From assembly GCA_009733575.1 (NCBI GenBank), contig ML769484.1, positions 124,001 to 188,000 of the forward strand: a stretch of DNA of 64,000 nucleotides, written 5' to 3'. Origin of the DNA: Gymnopus androsaceus JB14 (Eukaryota > Basidiomycota > Agaricomycetes > Agaricales > Omphalotaceae). The translations under genes and the position numbers were made by a program. A model generated the notes under the pieces. That model did not search any database. It saw only the letters and a program-made list of their open reading frames with translations, and was not told where the DNA came from. Positions 22,883 to 32,531 of the stretch are shown piece after piece (the first letter of the stretch is position 1; each line of letters starts with the position of its first letter).

Positions 22883-23665
22883 AATAAGCCAGACTGTGGC
22901 TAGATCGAGATAAGTAGGAGTATAATAGTTTAATAGTGGAAATTATCTGGCTGGGCTTTAGCCCCGCGCTCCCGCCCATGGTTGCCAGGTGAGCCGGACA
23001 ACCCAAACAGAGCCAGAGCTCAATCGCAGGAGAATGGCGGGAACGGGCGAGGAGAAACCCAAACAGAGCTCAGGATCTGTATTGATAAAGCAGCATGACT
23101 TTAGTAGAAAGATAGTGCTTGAGAATATGAATGTGGTTGGAGTTTGAGGAGATAATCTTGATTTGCGAATAGTAGTGTGGGGGAATGTCCTCAAGTTGTA
23201 ATAGAAGTACGAGGGAATATTCTCGACTTTGTGAATAGTAATGTGAGGCAATGTCCTCAAATTGTAATAGAAGTACAAGGGAATATTCTCGACTTCATGA
23301 ATAGTAATGTGAGGCAATGTCCTCGAATTGTAATAGAAGTACGAGGGAATGTTCTCAACTTCATGAATAGTAATGTGAGGCAATGTCCTCAGGCTCAAAT
23401 TGTAATAGAAGTACAAGGGAATGTTCTCAACTTCATGAATAGTAATGTGAGGCAATGTCCTCAAGTTGTAATGGAAGTGCAAGAGAATGATCTTGACTTT
23501 GCAGGTGGGAGTGGCCTTGGGAATAAGCAAGAATTTGAAGATAATTTGATAATGGTGGTGAGAGTCAAAAGAACAAAGCTAATAGGTGCTGGAGCGGTGC
23601 CGGTTGACTCTCAACACCCGCGCTGGCTTATCCTCTGATAAGCCAACTCCGTTGACTTATCTCGG
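22883..23665. mobile_element. Longer palindromic element, copy 2, with internal 66-bp repeats
   Basis: About 783 bp, abutting copy 1 directly. It has the same left (22883-22969) and right (23524-23665) ends but a 550-bp interior that contains the 66-bp repeat array at 23167-23502. The stems in the right end are kept, with one mismatch in the inner stem (GGTGCTG/CGGTGCC). No transposase is present. I could not define a target-site duplication. Confidence 0.55.
23167..23502 (+). repeat. Five 66-bp tandem repeats, open on both strands
   Basis: Units begin GAATAGTAATGTGAGGCAAT at 23167, 23233, 23299, 23365 and 23437. Four are 66 bp and one is 72 bp with a 6-bp insertion. Every length is a multiple of three. 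On the plus strand an open frame from the TTG-like start at 23177 to 23638 gives a 22-residue repeat (NSNVRQCPQIVIEVQGNILD). The minus strand is open as well. No promoter or ATG makes either a convincing gene. Confidence 0.75.
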
Positions 23666-23808
23666 AACAAATAAGCGCTACTACTACAAATGAATGTTGA
23701 CGAGTTTTTTATTTTGTTCTTGACCTTGGGCTACACCGAAGATTGAATTGGCACCGAATTCAAATGTTGTCTGATGCTCTCTTGCGTTCTTGAGCGTATT
23801 GCAGCGTT

Positions 23809-24191
23809 TACTGTACTCTTCCAACCAAGTGTTCACGGGGTGTGACAAGTGACCTACCCTGTTCAGAAATTCTAAGTGTTCACAGATCACAGTGACCTGT
23901 GACCAACCTGTGAACTGTTCACTGGGAGTGGATTCTGGTGGATTATCTGTACTTATTTCACAATATGATCTTCATTTTACCTTATTTGAAACTATTTCTG
24001 GTTTGTTTATATGTAGACTGAGGAAAATTTGAGGTTTTTTAAAAGTATTTTTTGAACTATCTTGAGGATTTTTTTTTATTTCGGTTGTCACGGTGTTCAC
24101 AACCCCAAGTGACCAGTGACACCCTTCTGTGAACTGTTTGTTTTGGACTGATGTGATGCGTGACTGAACACTTGGTCGGAAGAGTACAGTA
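23809..24191. mobile_element. MITE with 25-bp terminal inverted repeats and TA target duplication
   Basis: 383 bp. The left end TACTGTACTCTTCC at 23809 and the right end GGAAGAGTACAGTA finishing at 24191 form inverted repeats of about 25 bp with one mismatch, continuing ACCAAGTGTTCA. Both ends are flanked by TA, the target preference of Tc1/mariner-type elements. Inside, GTGAACA- and CACTTGG-like motifs recur in both orientations. There is no coding capacity. Confidence 0.65.
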
Positions 24192-24413
24192 TTTCGCCTT
24201 CGCTAATTATAAAACAAGGACTCTGTTCTTGCTCTATACTATGAGAGAGTCCGATTTCGGACTCCTCAAACCCTGGCCTCAGGATCCGTGATAATCAGTA
24301 TCGACGAGCACTGCCAGATTCCGCTTGCCAGTGCCAGCACGCTATTGAATCATCGCGTCAGTATCAACGGTATCAATCTCATCAACTAAACAAACCGCCA
24401 GAGTATATAACGC
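24192..24413. other. Upstream region of the PDX1-like gene
   Basis: No gene. It contains a short perfect palindrome, GAGTCCGATTTCGGACTC, at about 24247-24264. Confidence 0.5.
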
Positions 24414-24420
24414 GAATTAT
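24414..24420 (+). promoter_or_regulatory. TATA box of the PDX1-like gene
   Basis: TATATAA lies 55 bp upstream of the ATG at 24475. Confidence 0.5.
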
Positions 24421-24474
24421 AACCCCGGACTCGGAGATATCCCAGAGCTGACTACATCATTCTTGCTGGTCGAG

Positions 24475-25581
24475 ATGAGCACCACGTCTTCTGTTCTTGT
24501 TCAACGAGTCAATTCCTTGTCGCGGGCGGCGAGGAACACTTCTTTTAGTACTAATCCGAGAGTTCGACAACAATGTTAGTGTTTATTCTCATTTCGCGGG
24601 GGTGATGTCTGTGCTTACCTTCTCATCCTTTGTAGCCTTCCACGAGTCCAGGGCGACTCAAGCTATCATGATGCCAGCGCTGAGTCCGTTCATGACCGAG
24701 GGGACAATCACGAAATGGTTGAAGAAGGAAGGGGAAACGTTTGCTGCGGGGGACGTCCTACTGCAAATAGTAAGTTAATTATTGTCCTGAAATCTAGCAC
24801 AATGCTTATCTCTACACCAGGAATCAGACCTTGCCTGTCTAGACGTGCAAGCAGAAATGCCAGGCGTCATGGGAAAGATCTTGGTATGTTCTCTTTCTAG
24901 CTTCAGCAGTTTTGGAAGTGTCTAATACAGTTACTAGATCCCAGATGGAACATCTAACGTTCCGGTCGAACAAGTTCTTGCAGTAGTAGCCAGAGATACT
25001 CAAGAGGTTACACGTCTACGACCTCCCACCCCACGTTTGCGACACATACCTCCACCTCTTGCTCGACTCGATATACCCCCAACTCCCATCCGGAATTCCC
25101 GAGGGTATCCTGAGATTCCGACGCCCATTTCCGCTACGTCGTTCTATACAGCTCCCTTGCCTGCAGCTGAGAGTCCGAGCACTACTACAGCGCTACGTCG
25201 ACCCTCACTACACTTCCATCATCCTTTGTCGACTGCGTCTCGTCTCGAATCTTCCCAAAGTAACGCGAGCTTCTTGCATTCTGCTACTCATAGGTCACCA
25301 ACCGGTTACGATGCTTCTGGAGATTCTTTTATTCACCAGGGCGGCGGCGCCGCTGCCTCTGTGCGAGGAATGATTATGGATCACCATCACACAGCTTGCC
25401 CTAGTGCGGGTTTGTGCGATTCTGCGTCCACAGTTGGGTGTGAGGGATCGCATTCGCGGGCGCAGGTAGAGGTTTCAGGACAGGCATTGAATTTGAGAAG
25501 GAAGATTTTGGCGAGCTTTTCTTCGAAGGTGCTTCGGTTGAAAGCAATGGTGCTTCAGAGTACTTTAATGGGATTCTCTAG
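24475..25581 (+). CDS. PDX1: Pyruvate dehydrogenase complex protein X-like, lipoyl domain without the lipoyl lysine
   Basis: Starts [20 protein letters not shown], a good mitochondrial presequence. A lipoyl domain follows over three exons: [54 protein letters not shown] and [12 protein letters not shown]. In lipoyl domains the hairpin reads (E/S)DKA and the Lys carries lipoate; here the codon at 24830-24832 is CTT, Leu. Downstream is a Pro/Ser-rich linker with no recognisable E1/E3-binding domain and no acetyltransferase catalytic domain, which points to a protein-X type subunit. The C-terminal frame changes near 25480-25510: [12 protein letters not shown] and SEYFNGIL read in the frame that stops at TAG 25579-25581. 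The linker may hold further frame breaks. Identification as a lipoyl-domain mitochondrial protein is firm; the protein-X label is inference. Confidence 0.7.
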
Positions 25582-25627
25582 CCATGGAAGAATACTTGGG
25601 CTTGTACGAATAGTATGTAACATTTGT

Positions 25628-25960
25628 TCAATTCAGATTGTAGCTCAAAGTCGATTGAGAAACCAAGAGGTCAATATTTCGAGAGAAGAACATATTGCCC
25701 TGCAACTCTTCGTCGATTCCCTCAACTTTCCTTCTCTCTCTCTCGGAGACAATATGGACACTGGCGGGAAGATCGTTCTTTGCCATTTCCGCTTTGCCCG
25801 TTCCCTTGGCCGCAACTTGAATAGCACCAACAGACAACCTAAGGAAAATGTGGGTATACATTTGATGCATACCTGCAAGAATAGCCCATCGCAAGCAGCT
25901 CTGGATTGAGGCCACCTATTTCCACGGCTAGGCCATTGAAGCTGACGGATCAGTTCCACC
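25628..25960 (-). CDS. Possible two-exon fragment of an unrecognised protein
   Basis: On the minus strand a piece reading EIGGLNPELLAMGYSC is followed by a plausible intron (GTATGCATC...CCTTAG, about 25836-25872) and then LSVGAIQVAAKGTGKAEMAK, NDLPASVHIVSERERRK. Composition and splice signals look coding, but I see no start codon upstream and no domain. The plus strand here has only weak frames. Convergent with the PDX1-like gene. Confidence 0.3.
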
Positions 25961-26624
25961 CTGCACCTTTGAGTGACAACTTGTATACTCAAGAACAAGT
26001 TAATAACTACCGCAATTTCTGCCAAGCCGTTGGTACTTTAATCAGATTCTTTGGTGCAAGTTGGCTGCAATCGGGGTTCAACACCGTTCAAGTGAAGACG
26101 CGCCCTCAGGATATTTTAGGATACTGAACTGCGGGAAGGACCGCGCCGCAGTGTGTGGCGCACTGCAACTTGCAAGTATATAAATGTTCTTTTTCCTTTT
26201 TCCTCGAGTGCTGTTTTCTTCCGTTCTAAATCGTCGCATCGCCTTATATCGCGTCGTTCGCGTTCAGACGCATGAACTCTGTCAAGCCGTGTAACCAAGT
26301 GAGATTCTCGGACTTCCGGAACGCCAAAACTTTGCCAAACTTTGCCAAAACTGGTTGCTGGGTTCGTTCTCTAGTGAAATTGAAAACTCTGGATAATGGC
26401 TGGTGGCCGAGGAGGTGTGGATACAGAATTTGAAGAATGGTAGCTACTGGTTACTGAATTAGGAGGTTTTAATGGAGAGGAGCGCATGTTCTTGGCAGTA
26501 ATCTTGGCTGCACTTGGCAGTACAAATTGGGATTTTCGCAGAATATTTTTCTTCGCTTCTTTCCTTCTTACCACTTTCTTCAGATTCGCTCCTCAGCAAA
26601 ACGTCGCTCTTTTCTACCCCTAAA
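25961..26624. other. Upstream region of the MAG-like gene
   Basis: No supported gene. A TATATAAAT at about 26177-26185 and a pyrimidine-rich stretch before 26625 suggest a promoter and a long 5' leader. Confidence 0.4.
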
Positions 26625-27926
26625 ATGTTAAATCTCGCTTATTCTACGCTTCTGGTTGCGGCTGCAGCTTCATGCGCTTCTGCTCAATCCTTTGTGTCCG
26701 ACCCCCTTGTCGACAAGACAATTGCTTATACCGCTATTGTCCGTCTTTTCTTTCTTTCTTTCGCTCATTTTTGACACAAATTATCCAGCCTTATCAAGCT
26801 GATACCCATACCGACGGGCGTGGTCCTCAGTCTGGTTACAATATCTGCAACTCGACCACAGAAACCCAGGCATCCATGTGTCAAACTGGTTTCATTAACC
26901 ATCTCGACGGTCAGTTTTTTGGTTCAAAACCATTCGAAAATAATTCTAATCCATTACTCCAGACTTTTGCCTTTTCGCTCCTCCTGCAGCTAACACTAGC
27001 ATCGGCGACAGCGAGGGCGTCGAAGTCGCATGGTGTACGAAGAAGGGCCATGGAACTCGTCTCATTCCCGATGGAGCTCTGCAAGGCGTTCAACTCGTCC
27101 AGAGCCCAGGTTATGTCCAAATCGCTGGCTTCATTGACCAGACCTTGTTGAACATTCAAGATGGCGATTACGGAGGCGAGCTCGACTCTGGAGGCCAGGA
27201 CGGAGTGAGTAGCCTCTTTTTCATTCATCTGGTCTTTGTTACTGACTGCACCCTTCCAGCGTGGTAACCCCATTGGCGGCCTCGTGTACACTAACGCTTT
27301 CCCCTCTAACAACGGTGACAACTCTACTTACCAGCAGGGAAGACACTGGACCTTGTCAGTCGACTATTTCTTTCTTTTAAACACACAATCATCTTACCCT
27401 TGTTCTCAGCTTTGTAGGAGGAAACACGTTCTGTGCCAAGATCTGTGATGACACTCAACCTAACGCCGAAGGCCTGTGTCAGCACATCTACGACCGTATT
27501 GGCTGCGCCTTCAATGCTCCAAACAACGCCAAGAACGGTACTTTTGAGGCTTGCCAAGGAGCTGATATGACACCGGTTGGCGTGTATGTCACTAACGGTG
27601 TCACTACCACTTGGACCCAACCCGCCGAAACCGTATCTATCACTGGCGTTCCATACACACCGACTCCCGCTGCGTCCAGTAATTGCGTTACATTCACATC
27701 CGCATCGTTATACACCGACCTCGCTAGCATTGGCGTCAGTGGGACCGTCACTCCTGCTGCCACTGCCACATCTGGCTCTGGCAGCGGCAAGTCTGGTGCC
27801 TCCGCTACCAAGACCGGCTCCGGCTCTTCCGCTACTGGATCCTCCAACTCTGCGGGTACCGCCATGGGCATTTCTGTCGTTTCTGCATTCGCCGGAGTCT
27901 TTTTGTCGGCGTTGTTCTTCGCTTAA
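26625..27926 (+). CDS. Secreted GPI-type macrophage-activating-glycoprotein-like protein
   Basis: Signal peptide MLNLAYSTLLVAAAASCASA, then a Cys-containing domain over five exons: SGYNICNSTTETQASMCQ, FINHLDDFCLFAPP, VAWCTKKGHGTRLIPDGALQ, VQIAGFIDQTLLNIQDGDYG, GNTFCAKICDD and HIYDRIGCAFNAPNNAKNGT. This is the pattern of the basidiomycete MAG1-like family (first described as a macrophage-activating mannoprotein). A Ser/Thr/Gly-rich stalk (TSGSGSGKSGASATK) and a hydrophobic tail (VVSAFAGVFLSALFFA) fit GPI anchoring. Expected location is the cell wall or outer plasma membrane. Introns are about 50-60 nt and all joins keep the frame. Length (about 330 aa) fits the family. Exact function is unknown. 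Confidence 0.85.
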
Positions 27927-28750
27927 AGCCTTAAACGCTCCACATACTTATGAACGATCTTCGTTGTTGAACTCTACGACCCTAGTTAGGGAGGCGGCAT
28001 TCCACGTCGAGGTGATGGGGTATTTACGGATAGGATAGAATTATAATGAATGGACTACTCGCTCTCTTTCTAGTACTTGCATGACTTCTTTAGCATTCAA
28101 ACTGTTTCGCTTCGTTACATAATTGTCGTTTCTCTCTATTATGCAGAGCGCCATGACTGAAAGGATAATATAACGTTGACCGATTGTCGACATGCTGTTT
28201 GCGATTCTCAGCTTTGGCCTTGGGTAGACGAGGGCTTGTCGACTTCCTTATTGTCGACATCCAATGGTAACGTGTTCTTCACATCTGCAGTTTTCTCACC
28301 GTTCAACTTCCCTTTTTGTTTCCAGACAGCCCTCTTCAAGTACTATTCTATTCAGTCGACCATGCTGACGATGACGAACATCTTTTGTCTATGATCAATT
28401 TTAGGTGATCTTTCATACTTATTTCGATAATGAAGCACTGCTAAGGTGCGGCAGAACCCGAACATTAATCTCCTGCTCTCACCATCGTTCGTCACATTTG
28501 GCGTAGTTTTCGCTGGAGGATCATCGAGGCGGTGGGCTACTTGTGGGCCCAAGTTCGCGACTGAATCATCCCATGCCAACTTAGCTTTTGACAGGTCCTT
28601 TTCTTTCCTTGTTATTTCCAACGAATCAGCGCAACCTCGCTTCTATAATAGTAATGAATTAATTACAAGTCATGAACTCAAGCCGGGGCCTGCTGCAACC
28701 TCACATTCTTAAGGGCTTCCTTTTTAGTAGCGTTGCGTGTCGCTGGAGAA
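27927..28750. other. Intergenic
   Basis: 3' flank of the MAG-like gene and upstream region of the next gene. I see no gene or repeat. Confidence 0.5.
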
Positions 28751-28757
28751 TATAAAG
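28751..28757 (+). promoter_or_regulatory. TATA-like element
   Basis: TATAAAG lies 27 bp before the ATG at 28784. If used, it implies an extremely short 5' leader. Compare the TATAAA upstream of the paralogue at 7345. Confidence 0.4.
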
Positions 28758-28783
28758 AGCCTGCACCCGCTGGTCGATTCAAG

Positions 28784-29604
28784 ATGAACTCTCTACCGAT
28801 GCAAGGCACTTTTGTCGTCCTGTCCTTGGATCCTGACGCAACTATTCAGAAATATGATCCCATTTTCCGCATGGATAGTAGTAGAACCAAGACAGTGCAG
28901 ACAAAGAAATATGTGGCGTACGTTGGGCAGGTTAGCTTCTTACTTCAAACACATCGATGACCATGTCTAAACTTATATTTCAGCGTATTCTCGAGAATAC
29001 CTACCCTTTTTACTTCGTCTACCAGCGTCCCGAACGGTTTGACAACGCCACGAAGGACTTGGAGGAAACATCATCCAACTGCGAGTCAGAGTCAGAATCA
29101 GAATCAGGAGAAGATGATCCATCGGATCCCCCAACTGACCTGACAATCCCAGATCCAGTCCCAATCGTTCCTTCAAGTTACAAACCTTTTCCATGGAGCA
29201 ACTGGGCCATAAACGGTGTTTGCATGGCTTACGCTCGATGCGCGAATGTAAAGGTTTGGGGTGAGCCACAGTATGTGATCAAGTCGCAGGCTACGCTTGA
29301 TCGTATACAGAGAAGATGTCAGAGGGAAAGAGAGGAATGGAAAGATAAACCCAGGTATGGTGCGTTGCCGCCCAAGATAGTAGGAACGAAGGGAAGGGAT
29401 ATCTCTCAGTTTTTTGCTCGATTGGAGTTTGCGAGCTTGGAGGTGAAAGAGACGGGGAAACGGTTACGGCCCTTGACGGAGAGGGAGATCAAAGGAGTGG
29501 AAGTGTGTGTACCGGTTGTGCGAGTTTCGTTCGACTTGTCGTTGGCCTATGGTCAATTGAACAAGATCGAAGATTATTATGAGGAATTGAGGGCTCTTTG
29601 CTAG
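28784..29604 (+). CDS. Unrecognised protein, paralogue of gene at 7345
   Basis: Two exons, 28784-28930 and 28984-29604 (255 aa), with a clean 53-nt intron after KYVAYVGQ. The N-terminus MNSLPMQGTFVVLSLDP matches the gene at 7345, but the C-terminal part differs. It has an acidic Ser/Glu run (SESESESGEDDPSD), a Trp-rich segment (PFPWSNWAINGVCMAYARC), a basic helix (RIQRRCQREREEW) and a conserved-looking C-terminus (VRVSFDLSLAYGQLN). There is no signal peptide or membrane segment, so it is probably intracellular. The frame is intact. No family recognised. Confidence 0.75.
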
Positions 29605-31800
29605 TGGTCTCGCTTGTAGTAAGTATTCCAAACTGTTACCAGAACAGCCAAAAATCAACAGTGATCACTACGGAACTGGTACATCGGTAAAGGTAGACAA
29701 TTGCAAGGAGTAAAGGTCGTCGAGGATGAGCAATGGATACTGTACGAATCTTACGCGGGATAGAAGTACCTGAACTAGAAACACGGTAGGAAACTATGCT
29801 ATGGAGAACGGACAATCTTCACGGGAACATGCTAAACCAAGCAGATTCTTTTTCGCGATCACAAGGTTAGACGAGCATTTCTTCTAAACGAGGAAGGACT
29901 CACAGTTACAACTTAGCCTTGACCTTGCCAAATGTACAATCGAAGCCGCAATCCCCTTGCCTGTACTTGCCACGGTTATATTTACCCATCTTACAAGCCT
30001 TGGATTTGGTGTCGAATGTTTTACCATTATACTTGATTTGCAAGGGCGCGTCCTTATCGGTTTGGCTTGTAGCAGAGATCACGACGGGCTGAGGTAGCTG
30101 GCTATCGATGGAGATTGGTTTAGCCAAATTACCCTCTCCGTTAAATCCAATGACCAATCCCCCATTTGGCGAGGCGTCCTTCAAATTGCAACCAAGTCAA
30201 ACGCTTCATTACCACCATCGGCCTTTTTATTATATTGAATAAGGTGGATGCCACAGGATCCTCCCTTAGGTGTGTTCGAGGACGGCTTTCCGGAACTGTT
30301 TGCAACACCTCGAATTAGGGACTAGATGTGTATAGGATGAGAATCTCGACTCACAATATCAGACGACTTTTCTGATTTCCTACAGCTTTAACTGCATTAC
30401 CAATGTACGCCCACTGTTCGAAGATAAGAATTCCGTTTTCAAAACTTCAAATTGCATGTGGTAAATAGCTTACATTTTCATAACCACCATCCCCCTCGGT
30501 GATAAAAATGCCTGCTCGAGCTAGGTAGGATTGAAAAGCAGTCAGGCATTTACAGAATAGAAGAGTCGCTCCGGAAATACGCACCGCTATAGATTTGGTA
30601 CTTGTATCTCCCTAGCACCTGAGACAACGAGGAAAGATTAGCTCGATAACACAGCAATCAATCGAAATAACAGACGGTGTGAGTAGAGGTATTCTGGGTA
30701 GCCCAATCTTTACCCTGTACACCTTGACCATAAAAATCATGTTTAACATCGGTAATGACGACGTTCCACTCTTTATGTACTAAAGAGAGGAAACACGATC
30801 AGTGAAAATTCAAGTAATAGTTGTTCAGCTTTAGCCTACGTTTATAGAATTGCGCCACGGTTTCCTGGGTGAACTTTCCGCTAGAGTTCATAATGACCGA
30901 GTCAGAATGTGTAGTGCTCAAATTGACAGCAAAACTAACCGTTCCTATCCCAAAAAAAACAAATCAAATCAAGCAAAAGTACAGACTCGGAGGCGTTGGA
31001 CTCACCTGAGCGCTCTTTTTTTCCATTTCTCCAACCATGTCGAACACTTTAGACAGAATTTTCATAACGGCGGTTACAACGTCTATGGCTGCTGCAATAA
31101 CATCCCCTACTCCAGGCTCTGCAGCAAATACTTCGCTTACTTTGCTAAGACCTGAAGCCGCATCGGACAGTCCCTTTGAAGCCTCTTTCAATCCTCCTCC
31201 CGGGGTGTTCGTTCCCGATGATGATGACCCGCCCCCGCCTTTCGGTGCCTTTGCCCCTCCTCCTTTCCTTTTCACTCTCCCTCTTGATTGGATAACCAGG
31301 CCGTTACCATAGGGTAGAGCCAGATCTTTGTTGGTACCAGAGATGAGGTCTGAATCGTTCAAATCATAATCTATAGAGGCGATGTCGAAACCGTCTGCTA
31401 TGAGGTCGTGAGACGGTACATCGCTATCAGAGAAAACATGTAAAATGCGACCGGTAGAGGGCTGGCGGCCATCCATCGAGCCAGCGCCATGATTATGATC
31501 CAAACGGACGTCCACAACAGGCCTTGGGGTAGGAAGTGGACCTGCGGTGACTTTGGCAATAGATAGTAACAAAAGAGAGCCGTAGATGGATTTCATGGAA
31601 ATATGTAAAGTCGGGGTGGGCTGAAAGCGATAAACTAGACCTGCTAGTAGTGAGCTAGAGTGACGAACCAGTCGTTCTTGGAACAGGACGGTGTGAAGAG
31701 GGCATTTATAAAAGAAAATTGTGACCGAATGGGTAGTACTGAAACTTGTGAAAGGGCGTCGGATTCAATGCCACCAGCGCACTGCTCCTTGGACGAAGTG
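29605..31800. repeat. Tandem segmental duplication, unit 1 (secreted-protein locus)
   Basis: Unit 1 includes the gene, its promoter, and the 3' flank beginning GTGGTCTCGCTTGTAGTAAG. Unit 2 is 32532-34760, beginning GTGGTCTCGCTAGTATAATA. Similarity is high in exons and lower between genes. Confidence 0.7.
29906..31596 (-). CDS. Secreted protein with DUF7888-like C-terminal domain, copy 1
   Basis: Signal peptide MKSIYGSLLLLSIAKVTAGP. A pro-like region with dibasic sites (RVKRKGGG) and Gly/Ser repeats follows, then a long helix-forming stretch (GLSDAASGLSKVSEVFAAEP, DVIAAAIDVVTAVMKILSKV). Exon 1 is 31596-31006, then a 5-nt exon (30944-30940), then short exons reading RGKFTQETVAQFYK, EWNVVITDV, GVQGKDWA, YKYQIYS, EGDGGYENWAYIGN and a C-terminal beta-rich domain (GKYNRGKYRQGDC). 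The FTxxTV...EWNVVI...GxGKDW...GDGGYxNWAY pattern recalls the fungal DUF7888 domain; this is from memory and not checked. One base seems to be missing near 30184 (LVAI/LKDASPNGG). Adjacent paralogue at 32974-34568. Likely extracellular; function unknown. Confidence 0.65.
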
Positions 31801-32531
31801 CATGAAGCCATCCGACAAAGTTTAACAAATTAAACACAGCGAATGCCACCATATGAACCCAGATCATGAACTCATCTGTAGGAACTTGAAACCAATCAAA
31901 TCTACCTGAAAAAGCGATAGAAAATCAATCAAAGTCGTTGGTCAACAATCAATCTCAAGGAAAGCCATTGAAGTTCATCTGTATCACTAGTAAAAGCAGT
32001 AAAAAGTCGGTGGAAGCCGTCGGTCTAAGTGACTAAACCATTACCTGTAGCTTCATCATCCTCCGCAGACAGAATTTATTACTCCTATCGTATCTAGACC
32101 GAAAGACTTTGAAGCCCGTCCAAATCCACAATTTACCTCTGAACAGCAAGAAAGTCGACAACAAGGTCCTGAGTCCTCCTGACCTTCTATCCGCCGTTCG
32201 CAATCGCGATGAAAACCGATGACCATCCTACAAGGCAATCCTTGTACTGGATGCAAACAACGCTAGGCCCTTTCCGGAAGAAGATAGGATCGGAAATATG
32301 AGAAAGTGCAATATGTACATTTTGGGACGACGGACCTTTTTTAAAGCTATGAGGTGACTCGAGTCGATGTGGAGGTTGAGAGCGAGCTCAGTCACTATCT
32401 TCTGTCGTACAGTAGAGAGATAAGCATGGATATCGGGAGTTGCCGGAATATTTCTGAGTTTGCTAACCTGAACGAGGAAGAGAGTAGGAAGTCCTTAGGA
32501 CGGAAAGGAGTTCGATTATGTTGATTGAAGA
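31801..32531. other. Spacer between the duplicated secreted-protein units
   Basis: About 730 bp without a supported gene. Confidence 0.5.

Noticed and set aside
23167..23502. CRISPR-like spacing of 66-bp repeats
   Set aside because: The units are contiguous with no unique spacers, and the genome is fungal.
22958..23530. 190-codon minus-strand frame through the 66-bp array
   Set aside because: It is the mirror reading of the repeat; openness on both strands follows from unit length, and no gene signals surround it.
25906..26127. 73-codon plus frame downstream of the PDX1-like gene
   Set aside because: No domain or splice context; the minus strand in this area has better splice signals, though also weak.
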